A DNA stretch of 64,000 nt from Bacteroidia bacterium (lineage in GTDB: Bacteria > Bacteroidota > Bacteroidia > J057 > JADKCL01): contig JACJYV010000007.1 of assembly GCA_020635905.1 (NCBI GenBank), positions 372,001 through 436,000 on the forward strand, written 5' to 3'. This document shows positions 1-9,270 of the stretch, in pieces. The notes beneath the pieces are model-generated. The model searched no databases and was not told where the DNA came from. It was given only the letters and a program-made list of their open reading frames with translations. Made by a program: the position numbers and the translations under genes. Positions within the stretch are counted from its first letter, which is position 1. Every line of letters starts with the position of its first letter.

Positions 1-288
1 GTAATTGGGCAGAATGACGTGGGCGGGGAAGAAGTCTTCGCCCAGGATTTTGCTGCCAGCGTAGCTGGCCAGCAGGTCCTCTATGGGCCAGTCTGTACGA
101 TAGCCGAGGTCCGTAATGGCGTAGCAGAGGGCTTCCAGCAGGGTAATGCCCGGATCGTGGCTGTTGTAGTCGGTCCAGAGCCGGCTGCCATAGCGCTCAA
201 TGGCCGCGATACCCGCGCGGCGCAGCTCCGCCCAGTCAAGACTGGTGCGGGGTTGGACGGGCTTTTGGATGGTGATGGTTTCTGGCAT
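1..288 (-). CDS. Baseplate J-like eCIS protein (Afp12-like), partial
   Basis: This frame is open from an ATG at 288 to the left window edge, so only the first 96 residues are visible. The segment around residues 40-66 reads WTDYNSHDPGITLLEALCYA. The DPGITLLE signature is typical of the N-terminus of large baseplate proteins of contractile injection systems (the Afp11/Afp12, gp6/gpJ class). It starts 49 bases downstream of the fibre gene stop and is the last visible member of the structural operon. By family knowledge it would form part of the wedge ring that joins tube and sheath to the fibres. The catalogue position (Afp12-like rather than Afp11-like) is inferred from gene order only. Confidence 0.8.
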   Translation of the reverse strand, partial: MPETITIQKPVQPRTSLDWAELRRAGIAAIERYGSRLWTDYNSHDPGITLLEALCYAITDLGYRTDWPIEDLLASYAGSKILGEDFFPAHVILPNY

Positions 289-337
289 TTATGTTTTGCT
301 AATTAAGAAATCTGTAGATTCAACCAATTCTTCCATC

Positions 338-2182
338 TTAGGGGTAACTTTCCGCCTCAACAAATTCCTTTCTTATAAACAATACACTTACTTTCCACCA
401 GTTTTCTTCAGGGTCATCAATTGCATTTTTTGTGTTTCCAAAATTTGCAATAACAACCCACTCGTTTTTGTTCAAAGTATTATTCCATTCCAAAGTCATC
501 TTAATATGGTAATCACTTTTTTCATTACCTGGTCTGTAATCGCCAAATTGGAATCCCGCAATGGCTGCACCATGAAATTCATCATGAAATATTCCAGTAT
601 ATGCCCTCCAATTATCATCCATGAAACCAGTTCTAATATCTTCATCAGATACACCGTTGTGGTATGGGTCATTTCTATTTCTTTGGGAGAGGGGGAACCG
701 CTTAACAAAAAATGGTTTCTTCCAATTTGATCCAACTTTCACCAAAAAACTTCCCCCTTCCAATCCAATGTCTCCATTCACGGTTAGTTTCTTTTGAGGA
801 TCCCAAGTGTCAATTCCCACATTTCCCTCAAAAAACAGGATTTTTCCCTTAGAGTTATCAGCAGGATTTTTTGCAGAAAGCAAGAAATATTGAGTGGAAT
901 TCCCAAGGTGACTATAATATTGAAGGAAGTCGTGTTGCCATGAAGGTTGGCCGTTGGCATTCTTGATTACCTTCCTGAGCCTGAAAACTGGAAGGGGATT
1001 TCCATTGGCATCAAGGCTGGTGGTTTCCAGGATTTCAAAATAATCCTTTGCATTGGTATTGTTAAGCTGGATTATGGAACTCACTGTTTGTGAGGCAAAT
1101 GCAGGGTTCTCATTCGCAACGGAAAAGAAGGTAGATGCTCCATTTGTTGTAACATCAGCATGGCCCTGAACGGAAAGTTTATTCTTAGGGTTTGTTGTCC
1201 CAATCCCCACATTCCCACCTGGCATGGAGCACATATTATTACCCGAAATCTGCCAGTCGCCATCGTTCAGGGCGGTTTGGTTGGCCCAGCTTGCATGCCC
1301 GTTTGCATCAGAAAGAAGGACTTTACCTACCCCCTGGGTTCCATCCTGAAGGTAAAAACCTTTGACCAGGGCGGTACCTTCCACGTGAAGAGGATGTTGA
1401 GGATTATTTTGCTGAATCCCCACTTTCCCATGCTGAAAGAGGAAGTTGCCCGTGGGCTCAGAAGGAGGATTGCCGGGAAACTGGGAATCAAAAGTCAGGC
1501 TGTTGGTGTTCTGGTCGATAGTGAGGTAATCCAGCCAATTGTTTTGAGGCAGATTGGGATTTTTCCTGCGCAGGAAAAAGGTTGATTTGCGTCCCTGATT
1601 CACCCCCGAATTTCCGTCCAGCTGCATGCTCATGGACCATTCCTGATCTGTATTCTCGTTGGTGAAAAGCAGGCTCGATTTGGCCCAGGCCCAGTTGGTC
1701 TCGCTTTCCACTTTGACCATGGCCTGATCCGTTTTGGCCTGAATATTTCCCCGCACATCCAGTTTCAGGGTGGGATTATTGGTGCCAATACCCACATTCC
1801 AGGCCTGATTATGGGTATAAAGCAGGTTTCCGTCAATCATCCAGTCGCCATCGTCGATCTGGTTTTGATTGGCCCAGTTTGCATTGCCAAACTGGTCGGC
1901 CATCAGCAATTTGCCTTCCACGTTGGGGGCCGGAATTTTCAGGCCTTCGGCCCGGATGCGGCCATAAACGTGCAGCTTTACCTGGGCCTGACCAGGATCG
2001 CCATCCAGGGCAGGTACCCCGCCGAGCCCAATCTGGGTATCACTGCCCAAAAGTCCCGTGACAAAAATCTGGTCATCAGGCTTGTTGAGGCCCGAATCAA
2101 TGAATTCGTAGAATTGTTCCTGGGTTGGGCGATCGCCCTTCTCAAAATATTGCTTGAGTTTGATGCGGTTGCTTTCTGGCAT
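338..2182 (-). CDS. Tail fibre / receptor-binding protein (Afp13-like)
   Basis: A 614-residue protein with no signal peptide, lying between two baseplate genes. It carries at least four copies of a short module: VGIGTNNPTLKLDVRG, QQNNPQHPLHVEG, VGIGTTNPKNKLSVQG and DTWDPQKKLTVNG. Two of them are preceded by a second repeat, ANQxxxxDGDWxIxGN. Such VGIGTxxPxxxLxVxG modules are common in Bacteroidota fibre-like proteins and normally form trimeric shafts. The N-terminal 90 residues probably attach to the baseplate. The last 130 residues share no repeat and probably form the receptor-binding tip; no intramolecular chaperone (S74) domain is visible. The coding region for the tip (about 338-1100) looks richer in A and T than the baseplate genes beside it. 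The fibre role is inferred from position and repeat type. Confidence 0.75.
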   Translation of the reverse strand: MPESNRIKLKQYFEKGDRPTQEQFYEFIDSGLNKPDDQIFVTGLLGSDTQIGLGGVPALDGDPGQAQVKLHVYGRIRAEGLKIPAPNVEGKLLMADQFGNANWANQNQIDDGDWMIDGNLLYTHNQAWNVGIGTNNPTLKLDVRGNIQAKTDQAMVKVESETNWAWAKSSLLFTNENTDQEWSMSMQLDGNSGVNQGRKSTFFLRRKNPNLPQNNWLDYLTIDQNTNSLTFDSQFPGNPPSEPTGNFLFQHGKVGIQQNNPQHPLHVEGTALVKGFYLQDGTQGVGKVLLSDANGHASWANQTALNDGDWQISGNNMCSMPGGNVGIGTTNPKNKLSVQGHADVTTNGASTFFSVANENPAFASQTVSSIIQLNNTNAKDYFEILETTSLDANGNPLPVFRLRKVIKNANGQPSWQHDFLQYYSHLGNSTQYFLLSAKNPADNSKGKILFFEGNVGIDTWDPQKKLTVNGDIGLEGGSFLVKVGSNWKKPFFVKRFPLSQRNRNDPYHNGVSDEDIRTGFMDDNWRAYTGIFHDEFHGAAIAGFQFGDYRPGNEKSDYHIKMTLEWNNTLNKNEWVVIANFGNTKNAIDDPEENWWKVSVLFIRKEFVEAESYP

Positions 2183-2194
2183 GGTGAAATGCGT

Positions 2195-5100
2195 TTAATT
2201 CGTGATAGTTTCGGGGCAATCGCAGGCGCAGTCATGCTGTCCTGGTTCGAGCACCGTGATGTGATGTTGATTGGCAGAAATGAGGACGCTGCGCTCGCTG
2301 GTGGCCTGCACGATTTCCACGTCAGGCGCATGCACAATGAAATCGCACTCAATCTGCATAAAATTGACCCCGGCAAAGCGGGATCCTGTGGTATTGTGAT
2401 AGACGACAAAGTCAATCACAAAGTCCACATAGGGTTGATCTTCAATGAATTTGATGATTTTTGACTTGTGAATTTTGCCGCCAAAGGCAATGTCCTGACC
2501 TTCCTCGTACGCCCAGGGGCTGAGGAAGCGTTTGAGGGCTTCGTTGAGCTCATTTCCATAAAATCCCGCGTCAAATCCCGGATGAAATCCAACTTTAAAT
2601 TCCAGCCGAATATCCTCAAAATCAGGATTTTCCACGGTCAGATCCACAAACAGACTGGGAATATGGCGGGAAAGCCAGGTGTGAATGCGCCTGAGCGTTG
2701 CCTGGCCTACACTGGGACGAAGCGGATCCACGGCATTGCGATTGCGCAGGTTGGGAACCACAATTACGGCCACGTTTCCGGGTGCGCCCTCTGAGTAGTT
2801 GTCTGAGTGGGGAATGCATTTGACCTTCCAGATTTCAGGAAATTGCTCCAAAACCATGCGCTCGTAATCCCAAACCGTGATGGCCCGCTGTTTGTGACGC
2901 AGCCGCTCACTGACCCGGATATAGAAATCCAGCCCCTGTTCGACCGCTTGCCCGTCAAAAGAGGCATAGGGTTGGCTCAGGCTGCGCACTTCAGGCTGGC
3001 TGGGCAGCAGTTTTTTCACGGATTCCGCAGGCAGGGGCAGGTTCAAATGGGCGGGATCATTGCCCTGGTCGGAAAAAGTGGCCAATACGGCCTGGGCATG
3101 AATACCCGCGGCACGCGGAAAAGCTGCACTGTGTTTATTGACCCCAAGGCGAACCCATTTCAGGCCTGCAGGCATGAGGGAATGGCTTTCCGAGGCGTCG
3201 CCCGGGAGGCTGAGCTCTAGGATGCCTTCCTGCAATAATCCCTCTGTACTGTCATGGAAACGGAATCCTTTTTCCAGTTTCCGCCATCCATTCTTCGACA
3301 GATAAGACCAGTTCAGATTCACTTCAGACAGGTCCAGAAAATTATTTCCGCTCCCCTGCAACAGCTGAAAAAGGAGGGAAACCGTTTGCCGCGGATTCAG
3401 ATTTTCAATTCCCAGGAAAAGATTGGCTTCATCGGGAACCTGGGGAAAGAGGGTAAATGGCTGATCAGGCCGCGCCTGGCCCATTTCTTCCGTGCCAAAA
3501 GGGTGCAGGTGAAACAGCCTTCCACTGGTTTTTTGTGCGCCGGAACCAGCCAGATTCAAAGCAATTTTGCTGCGGTAATCCAGGCTAAGTTCCTTGATTT
3601 CAGGGGTATAGGGCTGGGCGGGAATCAGCGGCTCGGGGCCGGTCAGTTGATTGAAGGTATGGTGGTTGAGCAACATCAGTTGCCGGGTGTACAAAAGGGG
3701 ATATTCCTGATGGCCAAAGGCCTGAAGGCCAGGCTTGTTGGGGCCGGTCAGTTCGAGCCGAAGCATGCCGTAGGCGGGCTGATCGTCGAGCAGGCCTGGA
3801 TCAGGAAAATCGTAATAACCCGAAGGGTAGTTGAAGGTGGAGGAAATGAGATTTCCGTTGGTAAACAAAGGGCGATTTTCCTCCAAAAAGTTCCATTTTC
3901 CAGCCCAGAGCAATTCACTTTTTACCTTAAAATCCTGTTCCTGAACACTTTCATACGCTGCATAATGATCAGTCAGATTTGCAGGCAGATTTTTCCAGTT
4001 GAGATTCAGATTTAGTTCCTGCAGTGGTTTGCGCATGGCTTCCAGATTTCCCACATAAAATCTGTTTTGCAAGGTGGGCTGACTGCTGTAAGGGGCAAAG
4101 GCACGTCCGGGTTGGAAAGAGGCCTGGTCATTGCGCAAGACCAGATCTTTGATCCCATTCACCGTTACCTCCAGGTCTGCCTGATCCACTTTTCCCGCCG
4201 AAAGGATGCGAATGGGCAGAAATTGCTGATCCTTATTCCATACAATGCGCAATACAGGCTGGTCAGTTTCCAGATTTAATCCATGAATTTTGCTCTGGTA
4301 GGCCAGTACGGCTTCTTTTTCCGGGTCAAGGGTAATGGTGAATTTCAATTCTGCCTGCCAGGGAAATGGACCACTGGAAGGCGTAAGGGAGAAATTGCAG
4401 GCGCAGGGCGTTTCCAGCCAGCCTTTTGCCCCGGTCAGGCTGATTTTGAAGAGGTGAGACCAGGGCGGTTGGAGGGTTAAATTTTTGGGCTCTTCCTCAA
4501 ACTGCAGGTGGAAACTGAGGTCTATTTTACGGTTTCCTTCGGCCAGCCACAGCATGGGGCTGGCCAGGGCCAGACCCATTTCAGATTCCACCATAGTGCG
4601 ATTTTCGGGCTCCAGAATGGATTGAGGCTGCCCGAAAATGGACCAATTGGGATTTTCTTCTTGAAAATCCCCTCCCAGCCCATCTCCTGAATTGGCCTGA
4701 GGCGCTACATAAACATGTTCCCCGTATTCGTCAAAATACTCGACAAAAAGGGTGCTGATGCGGGACAGTCTGGCCTGATTGATGATCTGGTCGCGGTCGC
4801 TTTGGTAGGTCAAACGGCGCCCCGAGGCGTCTTTTCCTCCATCAAAGGCGGTGCCTTTGCTGATTTTATGATGCTGGACAGCATCAGCCAGGGTCAGCAG
4901 CAGATGGACTTTATCGGGTTGGGCCGGACCTTCCTTCAGGTGGAGAATTTCCCGAAAGTAAAAATCCAGGTGCCTCTGAGTCAGGGTGTTGAGGTGGTCT
5001 GAGGCGTAACGGAATATGTCCAGAAAAGCCAGAAACAAAGTCAGGTGGGGAGGAGTGTCACCTGCAGTGAAGGTTTGAAACAGCTTTTGCCATTCCCCTT

Positions 5101-5350
5101 CGGTCAGGGCCTTAATTCCATTTGGGGCGAAATTCGGCCAGGAGAAAAACTCTTTCCAGGTGCCTTGTTCCAGGTTGGTTTCGTCGTAATAACGAATCAG
5201 ACCCGCATATTGCTCTGCAAAACTCAGCAAATCCCGGAACCTGCGCTCATCAATCTGGATGAAATCAGGGTCAAGGGAATCCAGCAGCCGCTGGACCTGG
5301 TTGGTGCCATCGCGGTTGAGTGGGTGTTTGATATTGCAGGGCGTACTCAT
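2195..5350 (-). CDS. Large baseplate J-like protein (Afp11-like)
   Basis: A 1,051-residue cytoplasmic protein. Residues about 815-1010 match the conserved part of baseplate J / gp47 proteins: a YERMVLEQFPEIWKVKC segment, then GNVAVIVVPNLRN, then a domain containing NEALKRFLSPWAYEEGQ and GGKIHKSKIIKFIEDQ. The N-terminal half is large and divergent, as in the Afp11/Afp12 class. The ATG overlaps the stop of the gp25 gene by four bases (ATGA), which indicates translational coupling. Together with the partial gene at the left edge it would supply the two wedge proteins expected in an eCIS baseplate. The C-terminus carries a small cluster of cysteines (HDCACDCPE), which is unusual for this family and might bind a metal. 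Confidence 0.85.
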   Translation of the reverse strand: MSTPCNIKHPLNRDGTNQVQRLLDSLDPDFIQIDERRFRDLLSFAEQYAGLIRYYDETNLEQGTWKEFFSWPNFAPNGIKALTEGEWQKLFQTFTAGDTPPHLTLFLAFLDIFRYASDHLNTLTQRHLDFYFREILHLKEGPAQPDKVHLLLTLADAVQHHKISKGTAFDGGKDASGRRLTYQSDRDQIINQARLSRISTLFVEYFDEYGEHVYVAPQANSGDGLGGDFQEENPNWSIFGQPQSILEPENRTMVESEMGLALASPMLWLAEGNRKIDLSFHLQFEEEPKNLTLQPPWSHLFKISLTGAKGWLETPCACNFSLTPSSGPFPWQAELKFTITLDPEKEAVLAYQSKIHGLNLETDQPVLRIVWNKDQQFLPIRILSAGKVDQADLEVTVNGIKDLVLRNDQASFQPGRAFAPYSSQPTLQNRFYVGNLEAMRKPLQELNLNLNWKNLPANLTDHYAAYESVQEQDFKVKSELLWAGKWNFLEENRPLFTNGNLISSTFNYPSGYYDFPDPGLLDDQPAYGMLRLELTGPNKPGLQAFGHQEYPLLYTRQLMLLNHHTFNQLTGPEPLIPAQPYTPEIKELSLDYRSKIALNLAGSGAQKTSGRLFHLHPFGTEEMGQARPDQPFTLFPQVPDEANLFLGIENLNPRQTVSLLFQLLQGSGNNFLDLSEVNLNWSYLSKNGWRKLEKGFRFHDSTEGLLQEGILELSLPGDASESHSLMPAGLKWVRLGVNKHSAAFPRAAGIHAQAVLATFSDQGNDPAHLNLPLPAESVKKLLPSQPEVRSLSQPYASFDGQAVEQGLDFYIRVSERLRHKQRAITVWDYERMVLEQFPEIWKVKCIPHSDNYSEGAPGNVAVIVVPNLRNRNAVDPLRPSVGQATLRRIHTWLSRHIPSLFVDLTVENPDFEDIRLEFKVGFHPGFDAGFYGNELNEALKRFLSPWAYEEGQDIAFGGKIHKSKIIKFIEDQPYVDFVIDFVVYHNTTGSRFAGVNFMQIECDFIVHAPDVEIVQATSERSVLISANQHHITVLEPGQHDCACDCPETITN

Positions 5351-5754
5351 AATTCAACAAAAGTTCCTTCTTGGAGGTAAAAGGGATAGACAAAGTTGAA
5401 GCGGTTATTGGTCGAGGTAATGGTGTAATTGAGGGTCAGTTCGACAAATCCCTCGTACTGACGACTGGCATCCAGGTTAATTTTATTTACCACAATCCGG
5501 GGTTCATGCAGGAGAATGGCTGTTTTGACCAGGCTGGTAATGCGGGTCTGGGTGGTGGTGGAAAGAGGCTCAAAATTGAGTTCTGTAAGGTCACTTCCAT
5601 AATCATGCTGGAGGATTCTTTCCCCCAGACGGGTGCTGAGCAGGATTTCCAGACTGCGCTCAATATCTTCCTCACCCGAGGTCAGGTTCACGGTGCCCGT
5701 TGCCTTACTGAAGGTCGGGGGGTAGCTCCATCCTGTGCCTAAAAAGTCTTTCAT
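5347..5754 (-). CDS. gp25-like baseplate wedge protein (Afp9-like)
   Basis: A 135-residue protein that is a full-length member of the GPW/gp25 family. It shows the family pattern of an N-terminal strand, the acidic GEEDIERSLEILLSTRLGER segment, and the HDYGSDL motif near residue 50. In T4, T6SS (TssE) and eCIS, this protein nucleates sheath assembly on the baseplate. It sits two bases after the VgrG-like gene and overlaps the next baseplate gene by four bases, so it lies inside a tightly packed operon. A PAAR tip gene usually follows at this point in Afp/PVC clusters and is absent here. Confidence 0.92.
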   Translation of the reverse strand: MKDFLGTGWSYPPTFSKATGTVNLTSGEEDIERSLEILLSTRLGERILQHDYGSDLTELNFEPLSTTTQTRITSLVKTAILLHEPRIVVNKINLDASRQYEGFVELTLNYTITSTNNRFNFVYPFYLQEGTFVEL

Positions 5755-5756
5755 AC

Positions 5757-7484
5757 TTAGTTTATCATTACCATTGAACCCTTGACCACGGTTTGTCCAT
5801 CACTTTCAAAATTGGCCGCGAGGCTTCCCTTTGCTTTCAGGTTGGTTTGCGCCTCAATCTGGATGGAATTTCCCTTCAAATGCAATTTTCCGGTCGCTTC
5901 CACCGTCAGACTGGACTCACTTTTGAGGTTGATTCCCTGGTCGTTGAGTTCAATTTTATTTTGATTCTGATCCTGAATGATGATTCCACCATCGTCTTCA
6001 GAGACGGAAACTCTGTTTCCTTTTTGAGTTTTTATCTCGATGATATTTTTTTCTTCTTCGAAGGTGAATTCCAGTCCGTTCTTGCCAAACCAACCCTTAT
6101 TGGCGTTTTTTGAGGACAGATCGAAGGGAGGCTTTGCGTTCTGGTGATACAGACTGCCCAAAACAATAGCGTCCCGTGGATCTCCGTTGAGAAATCCCAG
6201 AATGACTTCCTCTCCTTCACAGGGAAAAAAGAAGGCACCCCGATCATTTCCTGCGTCAAATTGCAGCACCCGGGCCCAGATTCCTTCCTGATTGCGGTCA
6301 AAAATGGGTAAACGTACCCGGATGCGATATCCTTTGTTGGGATCTCCTTCCAGTTTATCCACGATACCAATTTGCAATCCCTGCACTCCAGGCAGCAATC
6401 CAGATGCGGGAACTGAAGTGGAGGAACTGGTTTCCATCAGCGTGGATGGGTCAAGGCCAAACTGGGTGTGGGTGAGCCACTGGCCCTGGCTGTATTCATG
6501 AAAAATGCCCGAAACGAACTGCTTTTCTTCGAAAATTTCACCCAGATCCACCAGTTCGATCAAATCTCCTGGTTTCAGATCAATTCCTTTGGAAAGGACT
6601 CTCCCGCGCAGGCGCGATAGTTCAAGGCGATGGCCTGTGGCTTCTGACCAGGCTTTCAATTCGCTTTCGCCACGGTTGCCGCCATGCAAAAGGGTGGCCT
6701 GGCTGTTGCCATTCAAATCGAATTGATCGCCTTTGGAAACCTGAAACTCTTCTCTGGTTTCCTCTTGCTGATCTGAGTTCCAACTTTTACTTTGAATGGT
6801 GGGAAACTGGTCTCCTCCGTAAATTTTTCCCTCAAAATCAACTACATCAACCCCGAGAGTGAATTTGGCGGCCGCAGAACCAGATACTTCTGGCTTGAAA
6901 ACCCTGATTTGGCCCCCTTCTGTGGATACCACCCAGCCATTTGCCTGGGTACGGCTGAGCAGAAAATCCCAGTCTGAGGCATAAAACTGTACCAGGCTGT
7001 TTTGCTGGTAGCTCGCTCTGGGGAGATCGTATTGAATCTGATATTTATCCAGGATTTTTTCCAAAGCTTCTTCATCAGAGTCGCCGTTGAAGGTGGCGCA
7101 AGCCCGTCCCTGAGTCATTCTGACCGCCACATCTCTTGCTTCCACACACAGGACAGGATTTCCTTTTCTGAGTTTGACCGCGGCCTCGGTGATGATTCCT
7201 TCAAAAAGCCCAATCAGATCACTGTTTTTGATCAGGGTAAGGGTCAGTTTCAGGGAATTTCCAGGAATAAATTTTTGGGTGGCTGCGAATTTGCCATTCA
7301 TGCCTTTGACATCCTTCAGGGTAAGACTTACTCTACTGACGCGGTTCAGTTCATGGCGAACAGAACAGGAAATCACCTCTGCTACATTGGCCATAGTTTC
7401 CCCCTCGACCCTGATCTCAAGTTCGCTCACGCCAGAATACGGCGTTTTCCGGGTCGCAGAGGATGTATGAATGGCTTCAGGCAT
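5757..7484 (-). CDS. VgrG-like central spike protein (Afp8-like)
   Basis: A 575-residue spike protein. Residues about 10-365 form the gp27-like base. Residues about 375-470 are the gp5 OB-fold, with the family motifs GIWARVLQFDAGNDRGAFF and FLNGDPRDAIVLGSLYH. Residues about 480-575 are a beta-helix of short strands (GNRVSVSEDDGGIIIQDQ, LKGNSIQIEAQTNLK) ending in VVKGSMVMIN. The trimer would cap the inner tube and pierce the target envelope. The start overlaps the stop of the LysM gene by eight bases (ATGCCTGA). No extra C-terminal effector domain follows the beta-helix, so cargo is not fused to the spike. The tip protein that normally sharpens the helix is not encoded next to it. Confidence 0.93.
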   Translation of the reverse strand: MPEAIHTSSATRKTPYSGVSELEIRVEGETMANVAEVISCSVRHELNRVSRVSLTLKDVKGMNGKFAATQKFIPGNSLKLTLTLIKNSDLIGLFEGIITEAAVKLRKGNPVLCVEARDVAVRMTQGRACATFNGDSDEEALEKILDKYQIQYDLPRASYQQNSLVQFYASDWDFLLSRTQANGWVVSTEGGQIRVFKPEVSGSAAAKFTLGVDVVDFEGKIYGGDQFPTIQSKSWNSDQQEETREEFQVSKGDQFDLNGNSQATLLHGGNRGESELKAWSEATGHRLELSRLRGRVLSKGIDLKPGDLIELVDLGEIFEEKQFVSGIFHEYSQGQWLTHTQFGLDPSTLMETSSSTSVPASGLLPGVQGLQIGIVDKLEGDPNKGYRIRVRLPIFDRNQEGIWARVLQFDAGNDRGAFFFPCEGEEVILGFLNGDPRDAIVLGSLYHQNAKPPFDLSSKNANKGWFGKNGLEFTFEEEKNIIEIKTQKGNRVSVSEDDGGIIIQDQNQNKIELNDQGINLKSESSLTVEATGKLHLKGNSIQIEAQTNLKAKGSLAANFESDGQTVVKGSMVMIN

Positions 7485-8160
7485 TATTTTTCCGTTCGAT
7501 GGGAGGGAAGATCAGATTGCTTCCTGGCTTGAGTTTTCTGAAATGGTGCAGGCCATTGACCCGGGCAATTTGCAGGTAAAGAGACGGATCACGGTAAATA
7601 CGTTCCGTCATCAAGGGCAGGGTATCGTGGTCCAGAACGGTCCTGGCATGGGTCAGGTCGGGTGAACTTTTTTGGGTATTAGCTTGCTCTTCCTTAAAGG
7701 AAACCGTGGCAATAAATGAAGCAGTGGCTTTGGCCCGGATAGGTTCCCCGAATTGGTTAAAGTGGGTGTAGGTAATCTGCAGGTTCTGGATGCGGCCCTT
7801 GGCTTCAAATTTCCCGTAAACGAGGATCAGGTAATTATATTCGTGGGTTTCTCCGTTGTACTTCAGGCAAATATCTTTGAATTCCTGAACCTGATCTACG
7901 ACTGGTTTGGTGATATATTCTCCTGATACAGAATCTCTAACCACCCCCGTGCTGTCAAACAGAAAGCTCAGGTTGAAGGTCGGAGGGAGTTTGCGGACGG
8001 CATCTGGATTGTCACCATCTGTTTTGACCCCCTGATTATTTGCGTACTGGATGCTGATACTTTCCTGAAGTTGATCGGGATTCAGGAGGACCTGATAAAA
8101 CCGGGATTTATCAGAATTGAAGCTTTCGTCCTTACAAACATAAATGCGCATTTTTTCCAT
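7477..8160 (-). CDS. LysM-containing baseplate hub protein (Afp7-like)
   Basis: A 227-residue protein with an N-terminal CIS tube-initiator-like region beginning VCKDESFNSDKSRFYQ, and a C-terminal LysM-like segment at about residues 165-222 (DTLPLMTERIYRDPSLY, then ARVNGLHHFRKLKPGSN and a final LIFPP). This arrangement is that of Afp7/Pvc7 and of gp53-like proteins, which join the tube, the spike base and the wedges inside the particle. The LysM therefore probably serves protein-protein contacts rather than peptidoglycan binding. The gene precedes and overlaps the spike gene, as in other eCIS operons. The assignment rests on the LysM and gene order. Confidence 0.88.
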   Translation of the reverse strand: MEKMRIYVCKDESFNSDKSRFYQVLLNPDQLQESISIQYANNQGVKTDGDNPDAVRKLPPTFNLSFLFDSTGVVRDSVSGEYITKPVVDQVQEFKDICLKYNGETHEYNYLILVYGKFEAKGRIQNLQITYTHFNQFGEPIRAKATASFIATVSFKEEQANTQKSSPDLTHARTVLDHDTLPLMTERIYRDPSLYLQIARVNGLHHFRKLKPGSNLIFPPIERKNNA

Positions 8161-8173
8161 TTTCGACCTTCTG

Positions 8174-8350
8174 TTAGCGTTCCTGTTGATCCTTGAGAAT
8201 TTCCATTACTTTTTCTACTGCCAACTGCACAATCTCGTCCACATTTGCCATAGCATTTACCCCGGAAACCTGATTTGATGCCGCAGTTTCCATAGGCAAA
8301 TTTTCACCTATTTCGGCCTTGATTGTGATCTGTTTGATCTCGATGGGCAT
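8174..8350 (-). CDS. DUF5908-type eCIS mini-protein (Afp6-position)
   Basis: A 58-residue protein read from ATG at 8350 to TAA at 8174. It begins MPIEIKQITIKAEIGEN and ends in a predicted amphipathic helix (DEIVQLAVEKVMEILKDQ). The MPIEI start and its place between the second tube gene and the LysM gene match the small DUF5908 proteins found in many eCIS clusters. It starts one base after the tube gene stop and ends 13 bases before the LysM gene. Its job is not known; Afp6-class proteins are candidate assembly factors or minor tube-baseplate components. Confidence 0.75.
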   Translation of the reverse strand: MPIEIKQITIKAEIGENLPMETAASNQVSGVNAMANVDEIVQLAVEKVMEILKDQQER

Positions 8351-8351
8351 T

Positions 8352-8825
8352 TTAGTTGATAATAGGTTGGAAGGTGAAACGGTGGTATTTCAGGGTCAGT
8401 GACTCGATCACCAGAGACGAACTTTCCGCATTGAAGGAAGAAACAGACCAGCTGGTGGGGATGGCGCCCTCGATCCGCCAGGCCGAAAGCGTTTCCCGTT
8501 GCCCGTTGATCAGCTGTATGACCAGATCTTTGGGATGGAACACGAAATTTTCAATGGCCATGCGGCACCAGGTGGTCAAAGCCGAATCCACAAACAATCC
8601 CCGCTTGAGGGTCAGGTCAGAGAATGAAATCCCCGAGGGGAGGTGATGTGGTTCCATGCGCCCCATTTCGCGGTAATTTTCCGTTTCCACGGTCGCGGTC
8701 AGGCCCGAAACCTCCTGAAACCAGGAGTCAGGGGTGACCACGGCGGGCAGTCCCTCGATGTGCACGAGAAACCTGAACCCGGTGGGCGGATGATAGCCAA
8801 AAGATGGGGCAGGAAGTGGATTCAT
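8352..8825 (-). CDS. Tube protein, baseplate-proximal (Afp5-like)
   Basis: A 157-residue protein of the T4 gp19 / phage tail tube family. It has the typical FRFLVHIEGL strand, the WFQEVSGL motif, and the LKRGLFVDSALTTWCRM motif after the first sheet. It shares this layout with the neighbouring 143-residue protein but is longer at the N-terminus, with a proline-rich leader of about 14 residues. In Afp and PVC particles the second tube protein forms the first ring on the baseplate; that role is inferred from position here. The gene lies six bases after the other tube gene. Confidence 0.9.
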   Translation of the reverse strand: MNPLPAPSFGYHPPTGFRFLVHIEGLPAVVTPDSWFQEVSGLTATVETENYREMGRMEPHHLPSGISFSDLTLKRGLFVDSALTTWCRMAIENFVFHPKDLVIQLINGQRETLSAWRIEGAIPTSWSVSSFNAESSSLVIESLTLKYHRFTFQPIIN

Positions 8826-8831
8826 CAGCTA

Positions 8832-9263
8832 TCAGAGATATTCAACCGTCAGACCTTCGTGGGTCAGTTCCATGGATTCGACCGCAATGCCGCTGTCCTG
8901 GGCGTTGAGATCAGTGGAATTCACGCTCAATGGCCAGGCATTTTTGACGTTCCAGGTCACGATGGGATCCTGTTGCTCATTGAGCAGGGAGATGGTGATG
9001 TTGCGACGGAAAGCGCCTCCCAATTGCACCACATTCCACCAATCGTAGTACTCCTGGTCGGTCTCGAAAGAACCACGCTTGAGAGTGATGTTGGAAAAGG
9101 AACGCAGGCCGGGCACCTTCACTTTGGCCAGGTCGGGACTGGCTCCGTGGCGATATTCGCTGACGTCTGTCTTGAAATCCAGCCCGGATACCTCGGTGAA
9201 GCCGATTTTGGTTCCGCCCCAGTCAACGCGGAATCTGAATTTGGTTAAGGGGTAATTGGTCAT
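8832..9263 (-). CDS. Main inner tube protein (Afp1-like)
   Basis: A 143-residue protein of the gp19/Hcp-like tail tube family. Diagnostic segments are FRFRVDWGG near the N-terminus, FTEVSGLDF, and ITLKRGSFETDQEYYDWW, followed by NITISLLNEQ and a C-terminal MELTHEGLTVEYL. Hexameric rings of this protein stack to form the tube that is driven into the target. A 152-base AT-rich spacer separates it from the upstream sheath gene. That spacer is much longer than most gaps in the operon and may hold a signal that sets the high level of tube protein. Confidence 0.93.
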   Translation of the reverse strand: MTNYPLTKFRFRVDWGGTKIGFTEVSGLDFKTDVSEYRHGASPDLAKVKVPGLRSFSNITLKRGSFETDQEYYDWWNVVQLGGAFRRNITISLLNEQQDPIVTWNVKNAWPLSVNSTDLNAQDSGIAVESMELTHEGLTVEYL

Positions 9264-9270
9264 TTTATTT

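Noticed and set aside
19..306. A 95-codon plus-strand frame at the left edge
   Set aside because: The opposite strand encodes the conserved DPGITLLE baseplate motif in the same stretch.
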